64,000 nt of DNA from an uncultured Psychroserpens sp. (GTDB lineage Bacteria > Bacteroidota > Bacteroidia > Flavobacteriales > Flavobacteriaceae), in NCBI RefSeq assembly GCF_947492715.1, contig NZ_CANLNS010000003.1, positions 333,363 to 397,362 of the forward strand, written 5' to 3'. How positions within the stretch are numbered: the stretch's first letter is position 1; the number at the start of each line of letters is the position of its first letter. The position numbers and the translations under genes were made by a program. Below are positions 35,256-44,643 of this stretch, piece by piece. Below the pieces are notes generated by a model. It was not told the origin of the DNA. It did not search any database and worked only from the letters and a program-made list of their open reading frames with translations.

Positions 35256-38200
35256 ATGACTTTCAGAAAAATAAGTTTTGTACTTAGCTTTTTGTTACTG
35301 GCTTCTTATTTACAAGCCCAACAAACTGCTGCCTATACTAGTGACCTAGTAGACTACCAAAAAGCACTCACATTATATAATAACAAGCAATATCAAGCTG
35401 CTCAGTCTTTATTTGAAGCTATAAAAAATGATGCGCCCAATGAGACCTTAGAATCTGATTGTGCCTATTATATTGCCAATTGCGCTGTGCGTTTAAATCA
35501 GAGAAATGCCGATGATCTTATTCAAGATTTTGTAGATAATTATCCAACAAGTACGAAGAGAAATACTGCGTTTCTTGATGTAGCCGACTATTATTTTACC
35601 AACGGAAAATATGCCTATGCTAGAAAATGGTATGATAAAGTTGATGAAAATAGCATTTCTCGTTCAGAACGTGATAAATTCAATTTTAACTATGGTTATA
35701 CGTTATACTCTACAGGCGATGAAACAGGAGCTAACAAATACTTAAATAGGGTAATCACCTCAAAAAAATATGGATCTCAGGCTAAGTATTATATTGGTTT
35801 TATGGCCTATGAAGGCGATGACTATGATAAGGCCAATGAGTATTTTGATCAGGTAAGTGACCAAGAAAAATACAAAGAAAAGCTATCGTATTATCAGGCT
35901 GATCTTAACTTTAAATTAGGTAAGTTCGAAAAAGCCATAACACTGGCTAAAGAACAAATAGATAATAGCAATCCTCAAGAAAAATCGGAACTTTCAAAAA
36001 TTATTGGTGAGAGTTATTTCAATTTAGAACAGTATGCTGATGCCATTCCTTACTTGAAAAACTATAAAGGAAGACGTGGTAAATGGAATAATGTTGATTA
36101 TTATCAACTAGGTTATGCGTATTATAAACAAAACGATTTTGAAAGTGCTATTTCAGAATTCAATAAAATTATTGATGGCGATAACAGTGTTGCCCAAAAT
36201 GCTTACTACCATTTAGGGGAAAGCTATATTAATCTTGATAAAAAACAAGAGGCTTTGAATGCTTTTAGAAATGCGTCTCAAATGGATTATGATTTAAAAA
36301 TTCAAGAAGATGCATGGTTAAATTATGCTAAGATAAGCTACGATATTGGTAACCCTTACCAATCGGTTCCACAAGTCTTAACAAGTTATCTTAATAAATA
36401 CCCAGAAACGAGTTATAAAGAGGAAATAGAAACCTTATTAATAGATTCTTATATCACATCTAGAAACTATAAAGAAGCCATAAAGTTACTCGAAAACAAG
36501 AAGAGTTTTGAAAACCGTGTTGCCTATCAGAAAGTTGCTTTTTATAGAGGAATTGAAGTGTATAATGAAGGAGATTATAACCAAGCTAAAGCGTTGTTTA
36601 ATAAGTCTATTGATGAAGCAAAAGATGCTCTGTTCACCACAAGAGCTACATTCTGGAAAGCTGAAACCGATTATCACTTAAATAATTTTGATGAAGCACT
36701 CATTGGGTTTAAACAATTTATGCAACAGAGTGAGTCGGCTAATGTGAATGAAATCAATAACATCGATTATAATATTGCCTATACCTATTTTAAACTTAAA
36801 GACTACAACCAAGCTACTGCAAATTTCCAAAAATTCATTACGAGTCATAAGGATGATAAACTACGCTTGAATGATGCGTATTTGAGGCTAGGTGATGGCT
36901 ATTTTGTGTCTACTAATTACAATAAAGCAATCGCAGCTTATGATGAGGCCATTGCAATAAATGAAATTGAAGGCGATTATGCATCTTTTCAAAAGACCAT
37001 GAGTTATGGGTATATAGGTCAAGGGGCAAAAAAAATACAAGGACTAATATCATTTATTGATGATTTTCCTAGATCGTCTCTACGCGATGATGCCATGTAC
37101 GAATTGGCAAATTCTTATGTGAAATCTAACGAAACTGAAAAAGCTATGGCCACGTATGAAAGGCTTATTTCAGAATATAGAACAAGCGTTTTTATATCAA
37201 AAGTTTTATTGCGACAAGGCTTGTCTTATTACAATAGTAATGATAACGAACGCGCCTTGCGAAAGCTCAAATTAGTGGCTAATAATTATCCATCTACAGA
37301 AGAAGCGAACCAAGCGGTTTCTACAGCGCGTTTAATTTATATCGATTTAGGTCGAGTTGATGAATATGCGGCGTGGATAAAAACTTTGGATTATGTTGAT
37401 GTTACCGATGCAGAGCTCGATAATACGGCATATTTAGCGGCCGAGAAACAGTATTTAGATAATAATACAGATGGAGCAATTCGTCAATTCAATAAATACT
37501 TGAACGAATTTCCTAATGGCATTCATGCACTTAAATCACATTTCTATGTGGCTCAACTGTATTCTAAAAAAGAATTACCAGATAATGCGCGTCCTCATTA
37601 TGAGTATGTCGTGAGTAAGCAAAGAGGCGAATTTACAGAACAAGCCATGGTTAGGTTATCTGAGATTTATTTAAATGCATCAGATTGGGATAAAGCAATT
37701 CCTTTGCTAAAACGTTTAGAGACAGATGCCGATTATCCTCAAAATGTAACCTATGCGCAATCTAATTTGATGAATGCATACTATCAAAAAGAGAATTATT
37801 CAGAAGCCGTTAATTATGCTGAAAAGGTGCTTCAAAATTCGAAAATTGATAATAATGTAAAGAGCGATGCTCAAGTGATTATTGCACGTTCGGCTATTAA
37901 AACAGGAAATGAAGCCAAGGCCAAAGAGGCTTATGCTAGAGTCGAAAAGATAGCTACAGGTGCATTAGCCGCCGAAGCATTATACTATAATGCCTATTTC
38001 AAACACAAAGAAAGGAAATTCCAATCATCAAATACAACCGTTCAGAAATTAGCAAGAGATTATAGTAGCTATAAATATTATAGTGCTAAAGGTTTGGTTG
38101 TTATGGCCAAAAACTATGACGCCTTAGGCGATGCTTTTCAGGCTACTTACATTTTAGAAAGTGTCATCACGAATTTTGCAGAATTTGATGATGTTGTTAG

Positions 38201-38279
38201 TGAAGCTCAAGAAGAATTGAATCGAATAAAAGCCGAAGAAGCCAAGACAAATGCCTCTGTCGAATCTGAACAAAATTAG
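35256..38279 (+). CDS. Large periplasmic tetratricopeptide-repeat protein
   Basis: A 1007-residue protein with a signal peptide (MTFRKISFVLSFLLLASYLQA) and TPR-type helical repeats along nearly its whole length, for example YQAAQSLFEAIKNDAP, YADAIPYLKNYKG, FEKAITLAKEQID and YNKAIAAYDEAIAIN. It is not a lipoprotein. TPR arrays act as protein scaffolds. It starts an operon with an outer-membrane barrel gene 4 nt downstream, suggesting an envelope assembly role, not shown directly. Confidence 0.82.
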   Translation: MTFRKISFVLSFLLLASYLQAQQTAAYTSDLVDYQKALTLYNNKQYQAAQSLFEAIKNDAPNETLESDCAYYIANCAVRLNQRNADDLIQDFVDNYPTSTKRNTAFLDVADYYFTNGKYAYARKWYDKVDENSISRSERDKFNFNYGYTLYSTGDETGANKYLNRVITSKKYGSQAKYYIGFMAYEGDDYDKANEYFDQVSDQEKYKEKLSYYQADLNFKLGKFEKAITLAKEQIDNSNPQEKSELSKIIGESYFNLEQYADAIPYLKNYKGRRGKWNNVDYYQLGYAYYKQNDFESAISEFNKIIDGDNSVAQNAYYHLGESYINLDKKQEALNAFRNASQMDYDLKIQEDAWLNYAKISYDIGNPYQSVPQVLTSYLNKYPETSYKEEIETLLIDSYITSRNYKEAIKLLENKKSFENRVAYQKVAFYRGIEVYNEGDYNQAKALFNKSIDEAKDALFTTRATFWKAETDYHLNNFDEALIGFKQFMQQSESANVNEINNIDYNIAYTYFKLKDYNQATANFQKFITSHKDDKLRLNDAYLRLGDGYFVSTNYNKAIAAYDEAIAINEIEGDYASFQKTMSYGYIGQGAKKIQGLISFIDDFPRSSLRDDAMYELANSYVKSNETEKAMATYERLISEYRTSVFISKVLLRQGLSYYNSNDNERALRKLKLVANNYPSTEEANQAVSTARLIYIDLGRVDEYAAWIKTLDYVDVTDAELDNTAYLAAEKQYLDNNTDGAIRQFNKYLNEFPNGIHALKSHFYVAQLYSKKELPDNARPHYEYVVSKQRGEFTEQAMVRLSEIYLNASDWDKAIPLLKRLETDADYPQNVTYAQSNLMNAYYQKENYSEAVNYAEKVLQNSKIDNNVKSDAQVIIARSAIKTGNEAKAKEAYARVEKIATGALAAEALYYNAYFKHKERKFQSSNTTVQKLARDYSSYKYYSAKGLVVMAKNYDALGDAFQATYILESVITNFAEFDDVVSEAQEELNRIKAEEAKTNASVESEQN

Positions 38280-38283
38280 AATT

Positions 38284-40002
38284 ATGCAAAACAAACTTAA
38301 ATATATCGTCTTAGTCATTTTAACGTTTAACGTTACAATAACCATTGCTCAGGAGCGAGAAAAAGATACTATTGATACCGACGTGGTAAATGTGGTAAAA
38401 CCATATACACCAACAATTTCTGATGCCTTTAAAATTAAAGAAACACCATCTCTAAATGATTCTGTTACGGCGAAGAAAAAAGAAATCAAGTACAATATCT
38501 TTTCAATTCCAGTGGCGTCTACATTTACGCCTGCTAAAGGTAAAGCGGCTAATGTTGATAAAGAAAAGCCTGTGAAGTTATTTGACAACTATGCTTCGCT
38601 AGGCGTTGGTACGTATACTACGATTTTAGGTGAAGTTTATCTTAATCATGCTCTTAATAGTACTGAAAGAGTAGGAGGATATTTCAGTCATCATTCGTCG
38701 GCAGGTGAAATTGATGGCGTAAATTTTGATAATAATTTTTCTGAAACAGGACTCAATGCACATTATAGTCAGAAACTTAATGACTATTCATGGAAAGTTG
38801 AAGGTGGTTTCCAGCTACAAACGTTCAATTGGTATGGCGTTCCCGATCAAAGTATTCCAACTTTTGACGTAGATCATTCGTTTTATGCAGCTAATTTTGG
38901 AGGACAAATCAATTTTGAAGATGCTATAATTAATAAAGGAAGTGTGCTGTATAGACGTTTTGGTGATAATCAAGATTCTGGGGAAAACAGATTTGTTTTA
39001 AAATCAGAATTTGATGTTCCAATCAATGATGAGCTTATCAATACCGAAGTTACAATTGATTATCTCGGCGGTTCTTTTGATAGGGCTTATTTCAATACAG
39101 ACGAGTTAAACTACAGTAATATTAACTTTGGATTAGCTCCAAGTTATCAAATGAAACAAGATGATTTAACAGTAAGTCTTGGTGTAAATCTCGTATATCT
39201 TAATGATACCGAAGCTAGTGATGGGAAGTTCTTTATTTATCCAAATGTTACAGCAAGTTATCGTCTGGTAGATGAACTTTTGATTGCTTATGGAGGAATA
39301 GAAGGTGGCTTAATTCAAAATTCATATTTCGATTTCGCTCAGGAAAACCCGTTTGTGTCACCTACCTTGTTTATTGTACCTACAGATCAGGCTTATAATG
39401 TGTCTTTAGGACTTAAAGGTAAATTGTCCAATAGCGTGAGTTATGATATTAGCGGCCATTACTTAGCCGATAATAATCGCGCATTGTTTAAATCTAATCC
39501 AGATGCAGGATTAGACCGACAAGCCTATCAGTATGGGAATTCTTTTGGAATAACCTATGACGATGTGACTACATTTTCTGTGGCTGGAGCACTTAATATT
39601 GATGTCAATAGAAACTTTAAATTAGGTTTAAAAGCCGAGTATTTCGCTTACGATACAGACAACGAAGCAGAACCATGGAATTTACCAGATATTAAGGCAT
39701 CTGCCTTTTTAGATTATCAAATTAATAGGCATTGGTTTGCAGGTGCTAATTTATTCTTTATTGGAGAGCGTAAGGACGAATTTATTACAGGTGTTGGCAC
39801 ATTAACATTGCCAATAGCAGAAACGATCACATTGGATAGCTATTTTGATGTTAATGCCCACTTAGGTTATAGAATTAACGATCAGTTGTCTGCATTTGCT
39901 AAGGCTAATAATATTGCCAATCAAGATTATAACCGTTGGCTTAATTATCCAGTGCAAGGCATCCAGTTTTTGGCAGGAGCAACGTATCAATTTGATTTTT
40001 AA
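38284..40002 (+). CDS. Outer-membrane beta-barrel protein, TonB-receptor-like
   Basis: The start is set to ATG 38284 (signal MQNKLKYIVLVILTFNVTITIAQ), since the track start overlaps the TPR gene. The 573-residue protein has an N-terminal linker (VVNVVKPYTPTISDAFKIKE) and then alternating aromatic beta strands, ending in GATYQFDF with the terminal Phe of outer-membrane barrels. No TonB plug domain is visible. It is translationally tied to the TPR gene. Confidence 0.75.
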   Translation: MQNKLKYIVLVILTFNVTITIAQEREKDTIDTDVVNVVKPYTPTISDAFKIKETPSLNDSVTAKKKEIKYNIFSIPVASTFTPAKGKAANVDKEKPVKLFDNYASLGVGTYTTILGEVYLNHALNSTERVGGYFSHHSSAGEIDGVNFDNNFSETGLNAHYSQKLNDYSWKVEGGFQLQTFNWYGVPDQSIPTFDVDHSFYAANFGGQINFEDAIINKGSVLYRRFGDNQDSGENRFVLKSEFDVPINDELINTEVTIDYLGGSFDRAYFNTDELNYSNINFGLAPSYQMKQDDLTVSLGVNLVYLNDTEASDGKFFIYPNVTASYRLVDELLIAYGGIEGGLIQNSYFDFAQENPFVSPTLFIVPTDQAYNVSLGLKGKLSNSVSYDISGHYLADNNRALFKSNPDAGLDRQAYQYGNSFGITYDDVTTFSVAGALNIDVNRNFKLGLKAEYFAYDTDNEAEPWNLPDIKASAFLDYQINRHWFAGANLFFIGERKDEFITGVGTLTLPIAETITLDSYFDVNAHLGYRINDQLSAFAKANNIANQDYNRWLNYPVQGIQFLAGATYQFDF

Positions 40003-40021
40003 AACATTGACGGGTTTTTAA

Positions 40022-40039
40022 GGGTTGCTTAGCAACCTT
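40022..40039 (+). terminator. Small hairpin after barrel gene
   Basis: GGGTTGCTTAGCAACCTT forms a tight stem (GGTTGC/GCAACC) with a 3-nt loop but lacks a T tract. It may back up the terminator that follows. Confidence 0.4.
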
Positions 40040-40056
40040 ATAAGATAAAACATATT

Positions 40057-40098
40057 AAAAAGCATTCAATACCTAAACCTAGAGATTGAATGCTTTTT
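40057..40098 (+). terminator. Strong terminator after the TPR-barrel operon
   Basis: AAAAAGCATTCAAT and ATTGAATGCTTTTT form a perfect 14-bp stem with T run. It overlaps the ORF-track extension of the next gene, confirming the later start for that gene. Confidence 0.88.
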
Positions 40099-40127
40099 GT
40101 ATTTTTATACGTCTAAAAAAACCAACA

Positions 40128-41744
40128 ATGAAAAAACTAATCATTCTTATACTTTTAATAGGGGCTTATTCTTGTTCAAATGAACCTCAAAATGTAGATA
40201 CAATTGTTATTAATGCTAATGTTTATACAGTTAACGACGATTTTTCTAGAGCCGAAGCCTTTGCTGTTAAGGACGGAAAATTTCTTGAAATAGGCAGCTC
40301 CAAAGATATTCAGGAAAAGTACATTTCAGAACGACTTATTGATGCTCAAGGAAAAACAATTGTGCCAGGATTGATTGATGCTCACTGTCACTTTTTAGGT
40401 TTAGGATTTAATCAGCAAGCGGTTAATTTAGTTGGAACTAAAAGTTTTGAAGATGTTGTAAAACGCGTATTGGATTTTCAGAATAAAAATAATGTGTCGT
40501 TTATAACAGGAAGAGGATGGGACCAAAATGATTGGGAAGACAAGACGTTTCCTAATAATACACTTTTAAATAAGTTGTTTCCAGAGACACCTGTTGCTTT
40601 AACCCGTGTAGATGGCCACGCGATACTGTGTAATCAAGCGGCTTTAAATTTAGGGAACGTTACAAAAGAGAGTAGGGTTGATGGAGGAGAAGTTGTAATA
40701 GAAAATGGAGAACTCACAGGTGTTTTGGTTGATAATGCCGAAAACTTAGTTATGAATTACTGGCCTAAACCAACGAGAGATGATATTGTAAAGGCCTTAA
40801 TGACAGCACAGGATATTTGCTTTGATTTGGGTTTAACGACGGTTGATGATGCTGGATTAAGTCAGTCTTCAATTGAAATCATAGATAGCTTACAACAAAC
40901 AGGTGACTTAAAAATGCGTGTGTATGCAATGGTGTCATTTTCAAAAGATAATGTCGATTACTATACTAAAAAAGGAATCATTAAAACCGATAGGTTAAAT
41001 GTACGTTCGTTTAAGTTTTATGCCGATGGTGCTTTAGGGTCGCGTGGTGCGATGTTAAGGGCTCCTTATAGCGATAAACCTAATCATTTTGGATTATTGG
41101 TAACCGACTTGGAAACATTTAATGCTTCGGCTCAAAAAATTGCCAATTCAGAGTATCAAATGAATACACATGCCATTGGAGATTCAGCAAATCATGCCGT
41201 TTTAGAAACGTACAATAAGGTATTACAAGGTAAGCCAAATAGACGTTGGCGTGTAGAACATGCTCAGGTTGTATCTCAAGAAGATTTTGATCTCTATAAA
41301 AATGTATTGCCTTCAATTCAACCAACACACGCCACTAGCGATATGTATTGGGCAGAGGACCGTTTAGGTAGTGAGCGTGTAAAAGGAGCTTATGCTTATA
41401 AGCAACTGTTAAACGCCTACGGAAAAGTAGCATTAGGGACCGATTTCCCTGTAGAGCAGGTAAGTCCGTTTTTAACCTTTTATGCGGCTGTTGCGCGACA
41501 AGATTTGGAGCAATTTCCTGATGGAGGATTTCAAAAAGAAAATGGTTTAACTAGAGAGGAAACGTTAAAAGGAATGACCATTTGGGCAGCTTATTCTAAT
41601 TTTGAAGAGCATGAAAAAGGAAGTATAGAGGCAGGCAAACTTGCCGATTTTATTATATTGGATAAGGATATTATGACTGTAAATCAAAATGAAATTCCTA
41701 ATATTAGAGTAGAGCAAACATTTGTTAATGGAGAGAAGCAGTAA
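40128..41744 (+). CDS. Lipoprotein amidohydrolase family 3 (YtcJ-like)
   Basis: The start is taken at ATG 40128 because the track start lies in a terminator; this gives a lipoprotein signal MKKLIILILLIGAYSC. The 538-residue enzyme has VPGLIDAHCHFLGLG (HxH metal site), ITGRGWDQNDW, the later NTHAIGD and WRVEHAQ histidines, ALGTDFPVE (Asp) and a C-terminal LADFIILDKD strand typical of YtcJ-type amidohydrolases. Substrate unknown. Likely on the periplasmic face of a membrane. Confidence 0.85.
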   Translation: MKKLIILILLIGAYSCSNEPQNVDTIVINANVYTVNDDFSRAEAFAVKDGKFLEIGSSKDIQEKYISERLIDAQGKTIVPGLIDAHCHFLGLGFNQQAVNLVGTKSFEDVVKRVLDFQNKNNVSFITGRGWDQNDWEDKTFPNNTLLNKLFPETPVALTRVDGHAILCNQAALNLGNVTKESRVDGGEVVIENGELTGVLVDNAENLVMNYWPKPTRDDIVKALMTAQDICFDLGLTTVDDAGLSQSSIEIIDSLQQTGDLKMRVYAMVSFSKDNVDYYTKKGIIKTDRLNVRSFKFYADGALGSRGAMLRAPYSDKPNHFGLLVTDLETFNASAQKIANSEYQMNTHAIGDSANHAVLETYNKVLQGKPNRRWRVEHAQVVSQEDFDLYKNVLPSIQPTHATSDMYWAEDRLGSERVKGAYAYKQLLNAYGKVALGTDFPVEQVSPFLTFYAAVARQDLEQFPDGGFQKENGLTREETLKGMTIWAAYSNFEEHEKGSIEAGKLADFIILDKDIMTVNQNEIPNIRVEQTFVNGEKQ

Positions 41745-41802
41745 TCAATGTAAGTGCTTTGGAACGCTTCTTGTAAACGTTTAGATATATAACATTATAG
41801 AT

Positions 41803-42525
41803 ATGAAACAATTATTAGCATTATCATTTATTTTTTTATCGCTAGTTGTGAACGCTCAGCAGGTGAGAATTATTGAAAGCGAAATTACGTGTGAAAGTGG
41901 TGAAGATATGGCCACTAAGGATTTCGATAAAGGTATATATAAAGTATACTCATTTGGACTTCTAGGTAAAATTGAAGATTACGGTTTTGGCGAATATTAT
42001 AAAGACTATGTATTTAAAAAATATGGTGTTCTATTTATTCATCAAGGATGTGTTATAGTGAAAGACGAAGAGTGTTACACTATCAAAATGGAAGAATTGT
42101 TATACCAAAAGTATGGTAAGAATATGTTTGAAATTGCTAGAAAGGAAGCAGGTTTGGCCTTTAAACAAACACTAAAGTATGAAAAAATAAAGGAGAGAAT
42201 GGATGCAAACAAGGTGTTTTTTATTGTACACCAACCACCGAAGTTTGAGAAGGGAAAGGAAGGTCTTGACGACTTTATTTTAAAAAACTTTGGTAAGGGA
42301 GACCCAACAAACTACGATACATATATTCGAGCATCGTTTGTTGTAGAAAAAGATGGGTCGATAAGTAATATTAAGTTAACCAGTTTTTGGCAAAGTAAAC
42401 CATACAAGGGCGATGATGCAGAATCCATTCTTAAAAAATTACAGGAAATGCCTAAGTGGAAGCCTGGAAGTCATTTTAGTGAGGTCGTAAGAACTGGAGA
42501 ATCTATTAGTATACCTATAGGTTAA
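41803..42525 (+). CDS. Secreted protein with TonB-C-like domain
   Basis: A 240-residue protein with a signal peptide (MKQLLALSFIFLSLVVNAQ). The last 80 residues read IRASFVVEKDGSISNIKL, then a MPKWKPGSH turn, which is the TonB C-terminal domain pattern without the membrane anchor or Pro-rich spacer. Similar stand-alone domains are common in Bacteroidota and their role is unclear. Convergent with the methyltransferase, sharing stop bases TTAA. Confidence 0.68.
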   Translation: MKQLLALSFIFLSLVVNAQQVRIIESEITCESGEDMATKDFDKGIYKVYSFGLLGKIEDYGFGEYYKDYVFKKYGVLFIHQGCVIVKDEECYTIKMEELLYQKYGKNMFEIARKEAGLAFKQTLKYEKIKERMDANKVFFIVHQPPKFEKGKEGLDDFILKNFGKGDPTNYDTYIRASFVVEKDGSISNIKLTSFWQSKPYKGDDAESILKKLQEMPKWKPGSHFSEVVRTGESISIPIG

Positions 42526-43217
42526 AATAGTTTTACTAAAAAATCATGATGATCTCCATTCATGATTTTTTCACATTGTAAACCTACAGTTTTGCAAGCT
42601 AATTGCAAACGTTCGAAATCTAAATATAGCCATTTCATAGGAGTTTCATTTTCGCCTTTATAGCTTAAAAAATAGTCTAACTCGCCGTAGTAGTTAGCAT
42701 TAGTGTCTATCCAGAGCCCGCCATCGTCATCCTCATACATGTATTTAATGTCGGAGGAATCGATTAAAATTTGACCTTTCGGATTTAAAAGTGATTTTAA
42801 GTGTTTAAGGTATTTTGGAACCTGAGATAGTTCCTGAAAAATACCAGTACCATTCATTAATAGTAAAATGGTATCAAACGTTTCAGTTTCAGAGAGCACA
42901 TCTTTTAATTCTACATGAACAACACCTCGTTCCTTACAGACCTTAACAGCACCTTTTGAAATGTCAATGGCTTTTACTTTAAGGCCTTTATTTTGAATAT
43001 ATAAACTATGGCTTCCTGCTCCGCATCCAACATCTAGAACCGATCCTTTAGCTAATTGTAAAGCCTTTTGTTCTAGCTTTGGCATTTCAGAAAAACGTCT
43101 AAACAAATAAGGAAGAGGAAGTTCATCTTCACCAGAAATATTAGTTGATGTGATGAGGTCTTCGGTATAATTATTGGTGTAATAATCTTGTAAGGCTTTC
43201 CCAAAAAGGTCTTTCAT
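42522..43217 (-). CDS. Class I SAM-dependent methyltransferase
   Basis: A 231-residue enzyme with the SAM loop SVLDVGCGAGSHSLYI (about residue 59-74), KAIDISKGAV and FDTILLLMNGTGIF. Acceptor unknown. It is divergent from the YkgJ-like gene with only 20 nt between start codons. Confidence 0.82.
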   Translation of the reverse strand: MKDLFGKALQDYYTNNYTEDLITSTNISGEDELPLPYLFRRFSEMPKLEQKALQLAKGSVLDVGCGAGSHSLYIQNKGLKVKAIDISKGAVKVCKERGVVHVELKDVLSETETFDTILLLMNGTGIFQELSQVPKYLKHLKSLLNPKGQILIDSSDIKYMYEDDDGGLWIDTNANYYGELDYFLSYKGENETPMKWLYLDFERLQLACKTVGLQCEKIMNGDHHDFLVKLF

Positions 43218-43225
43218 AAAAGTAG

Positions 43226-43233
43226 TATTTTTG
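43226..43233 (+). promoter_or_regulatory. Candidate -7 box of the YkgJ-like gene
   Basis: TATTTTTG ends 4 nt before the ATG at 43238, so a transcript from it would be leaderless or nearly so. Confidence 0.45.
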
Positions 43234-43237
43234 TATT

Positions 43238-43732
43238 ATGCAAGACTTTATTAATCATCTTCCAAAGCTCGCCAAAGATAAGCATAAGGAAAATAAAACC
43301 TTCTTTACGAAGCTAAAAAAACGCCCTCCAAAATGGCTCGACTATTTAATGCAAGAATTGCACGATACTGAGTTTGAGCGTACAGATTGTCTAGAATGCG
43401 CGAATTGTTGTAAAACAACTGGGCCGTTATTTACGCCAAAGGATATTGATCGCATTGCAAAACACTTTAAAATGAAACAACAACAGTTTATAGATGTTTA
43501 CTTACGATTGGATGAAGAGAACGATTATGTTTTGCAATCTGTACCATGTACATTTTTGGGTGCAGATAACTATTGTTCTATTTATGATGTAAGACCAAAG
43601 GCTTGCCGTGAATTTCCGCATACAGATCGAAAGAAGTTCCAGCAAATATCTAATCTTACCTTAAAAAATGTAGCAATTTGCCCTGCTGCATTCAATATTG
43701 TAGAAGACATGAAGCGTCGAATTAAAATGTGA
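43238..43732 (+). CDS. YkgJ family cysteine-cluster protein
   Basis: A 164-residue protein with the YkgJ zinc/iron-cluster cysteines: CLECANCCKTTG, then VPCTFLGADNYCSIYDVRPKAC and a final ICPAAF. The family (UPF0153) is thought to bind a metal cluster; its role is unknown. It is the first gene of a short plus-strand run with tight spacing (6 nt to the next gene). Confidence 0.85.
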   Translation: MQDFINHLPKLAKDKHKENKTFFTKLKKRPPKWLDYLMQELHDTEFERTDCLECANCCKTTGPLFTPKDIDRIAKHFKMKQQQFIDVYLRLDEENDYVLQSVPCTFLGADNYCSIYDVRPKACREFPHTDRKKFQQISNLTLKNVAICPAAFNIVEDMKRRIKM

Positions 43733-43738
43733 TATGAT

Positions 43739-44638
43739 ATGAAAAAAATTGCCCTAATGTTATTACTTATTTGTCCCTTGTTTGCGATGTCTCAGCAAAA
43801 AGAATGGTATACGTCTCTTGACGCCGCAAAGCGATTAGCACTCATTCAAAACAAACTCATTTTGATGGTATGGGCAGAAACAACTGTATATCCAGAACCT
43901 GTTATAATTAGTAACGATAATGGTCAAAGTGTAGTGATTGAAAATATGTTTGAAAACGAATTTATAAGCAATTTAATTTGGGATAATTTTATTCCAGTGG
44001 TTGTGAACGAATCTGAACATGCCGATCTATATAATGAAATTAAAGGAAAGCGTACTCAGAAATATATTGATAAGTTCAACGATGATTCTATTAAGATATT
44101 AGATGTAAATGGAACTATAATAAATAAGATTGTTATTTACGACGGATTCTATTTGAACATGACGAATTTCGTCAAGAAATATGCCTTGAATACATCAATC
44201 TTAAAAGGAGAGTTGACTAATTATTCGAGGCAAAAGGATTTTTATACAACCTTACGTCTGGCATCAAAATATATAGATTTTGGAATTTACGTCAATAAAG
44301 ATGTACGGGAAGAAATCATAAAAGTGTCTTCTATATATTTAAATGAGGTTTCAGCACTTGTTACCGACGCAATAGATAATAAAGAAGGTCTTTTGCAGCA
44401 TATAGAATTACTTAAGATAAAGCAAAGTCTAATTTTAAATAAACCGAGACGCGTACTAAGACAGCTTAAACGAATAGACCCATCTGAAATTATAGAAACC
44501 AATACCTCATTAATAGATTTTCTATACTATACGTCTTATAAGTTACTTAAGGATGAAAAAAATGCGAGTATCTTAAAAAGTAAACTTTCTTTAGTAAATT
44601 TGAAAAAAGCAAATCAAATCATCAATAAGAATTTTTAG
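43739..44638 (+). CDS. Secreted thioredoxin-fold-like protein lacking CxxC
   Basis: A 299-residue protein with a signal peptide (MKKIALMLLLICPLFAMSQ). The segment SLDAAKRLALIQNKLILMVW resembles the start of DUF255/thioredoxin-like folds, but the redox CxxC is replaced by ETTVYPE. The C-terminal 150 residues are helical. Function unknown. It lies between the YkgJ-like and sterol-desaturase-like genes with gaps of 6 and 5 nt. Confidence 0.55.
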   Translation: MKKIALMLLLICPLFAMSQQKEWYTSLDAAKRLALIQNKLILMVWAETTVYPEPVIISNDNGQSVVIENMFENEFISNLIWDNFIPVVVNESEHADLYNEIKGKRTQKYIDKFNDDSIKILDVNGTIINKIVIYDGFYLNMTNFVKKYALNTSILKGELTNYSRQKDFYTTLRLASKYIDFGIYVNKDVREEIIKVSSIYLNEVSALVTDAIDNKEGLLQHIELLKIKQSLILNKPRRVLRQLKRIDPSEIIETNTSLIDFLYYTSYKLLKDEKNASILKSKLSLVNLKKANQIINKNF

Positions 44639-44643
44639 AACCA

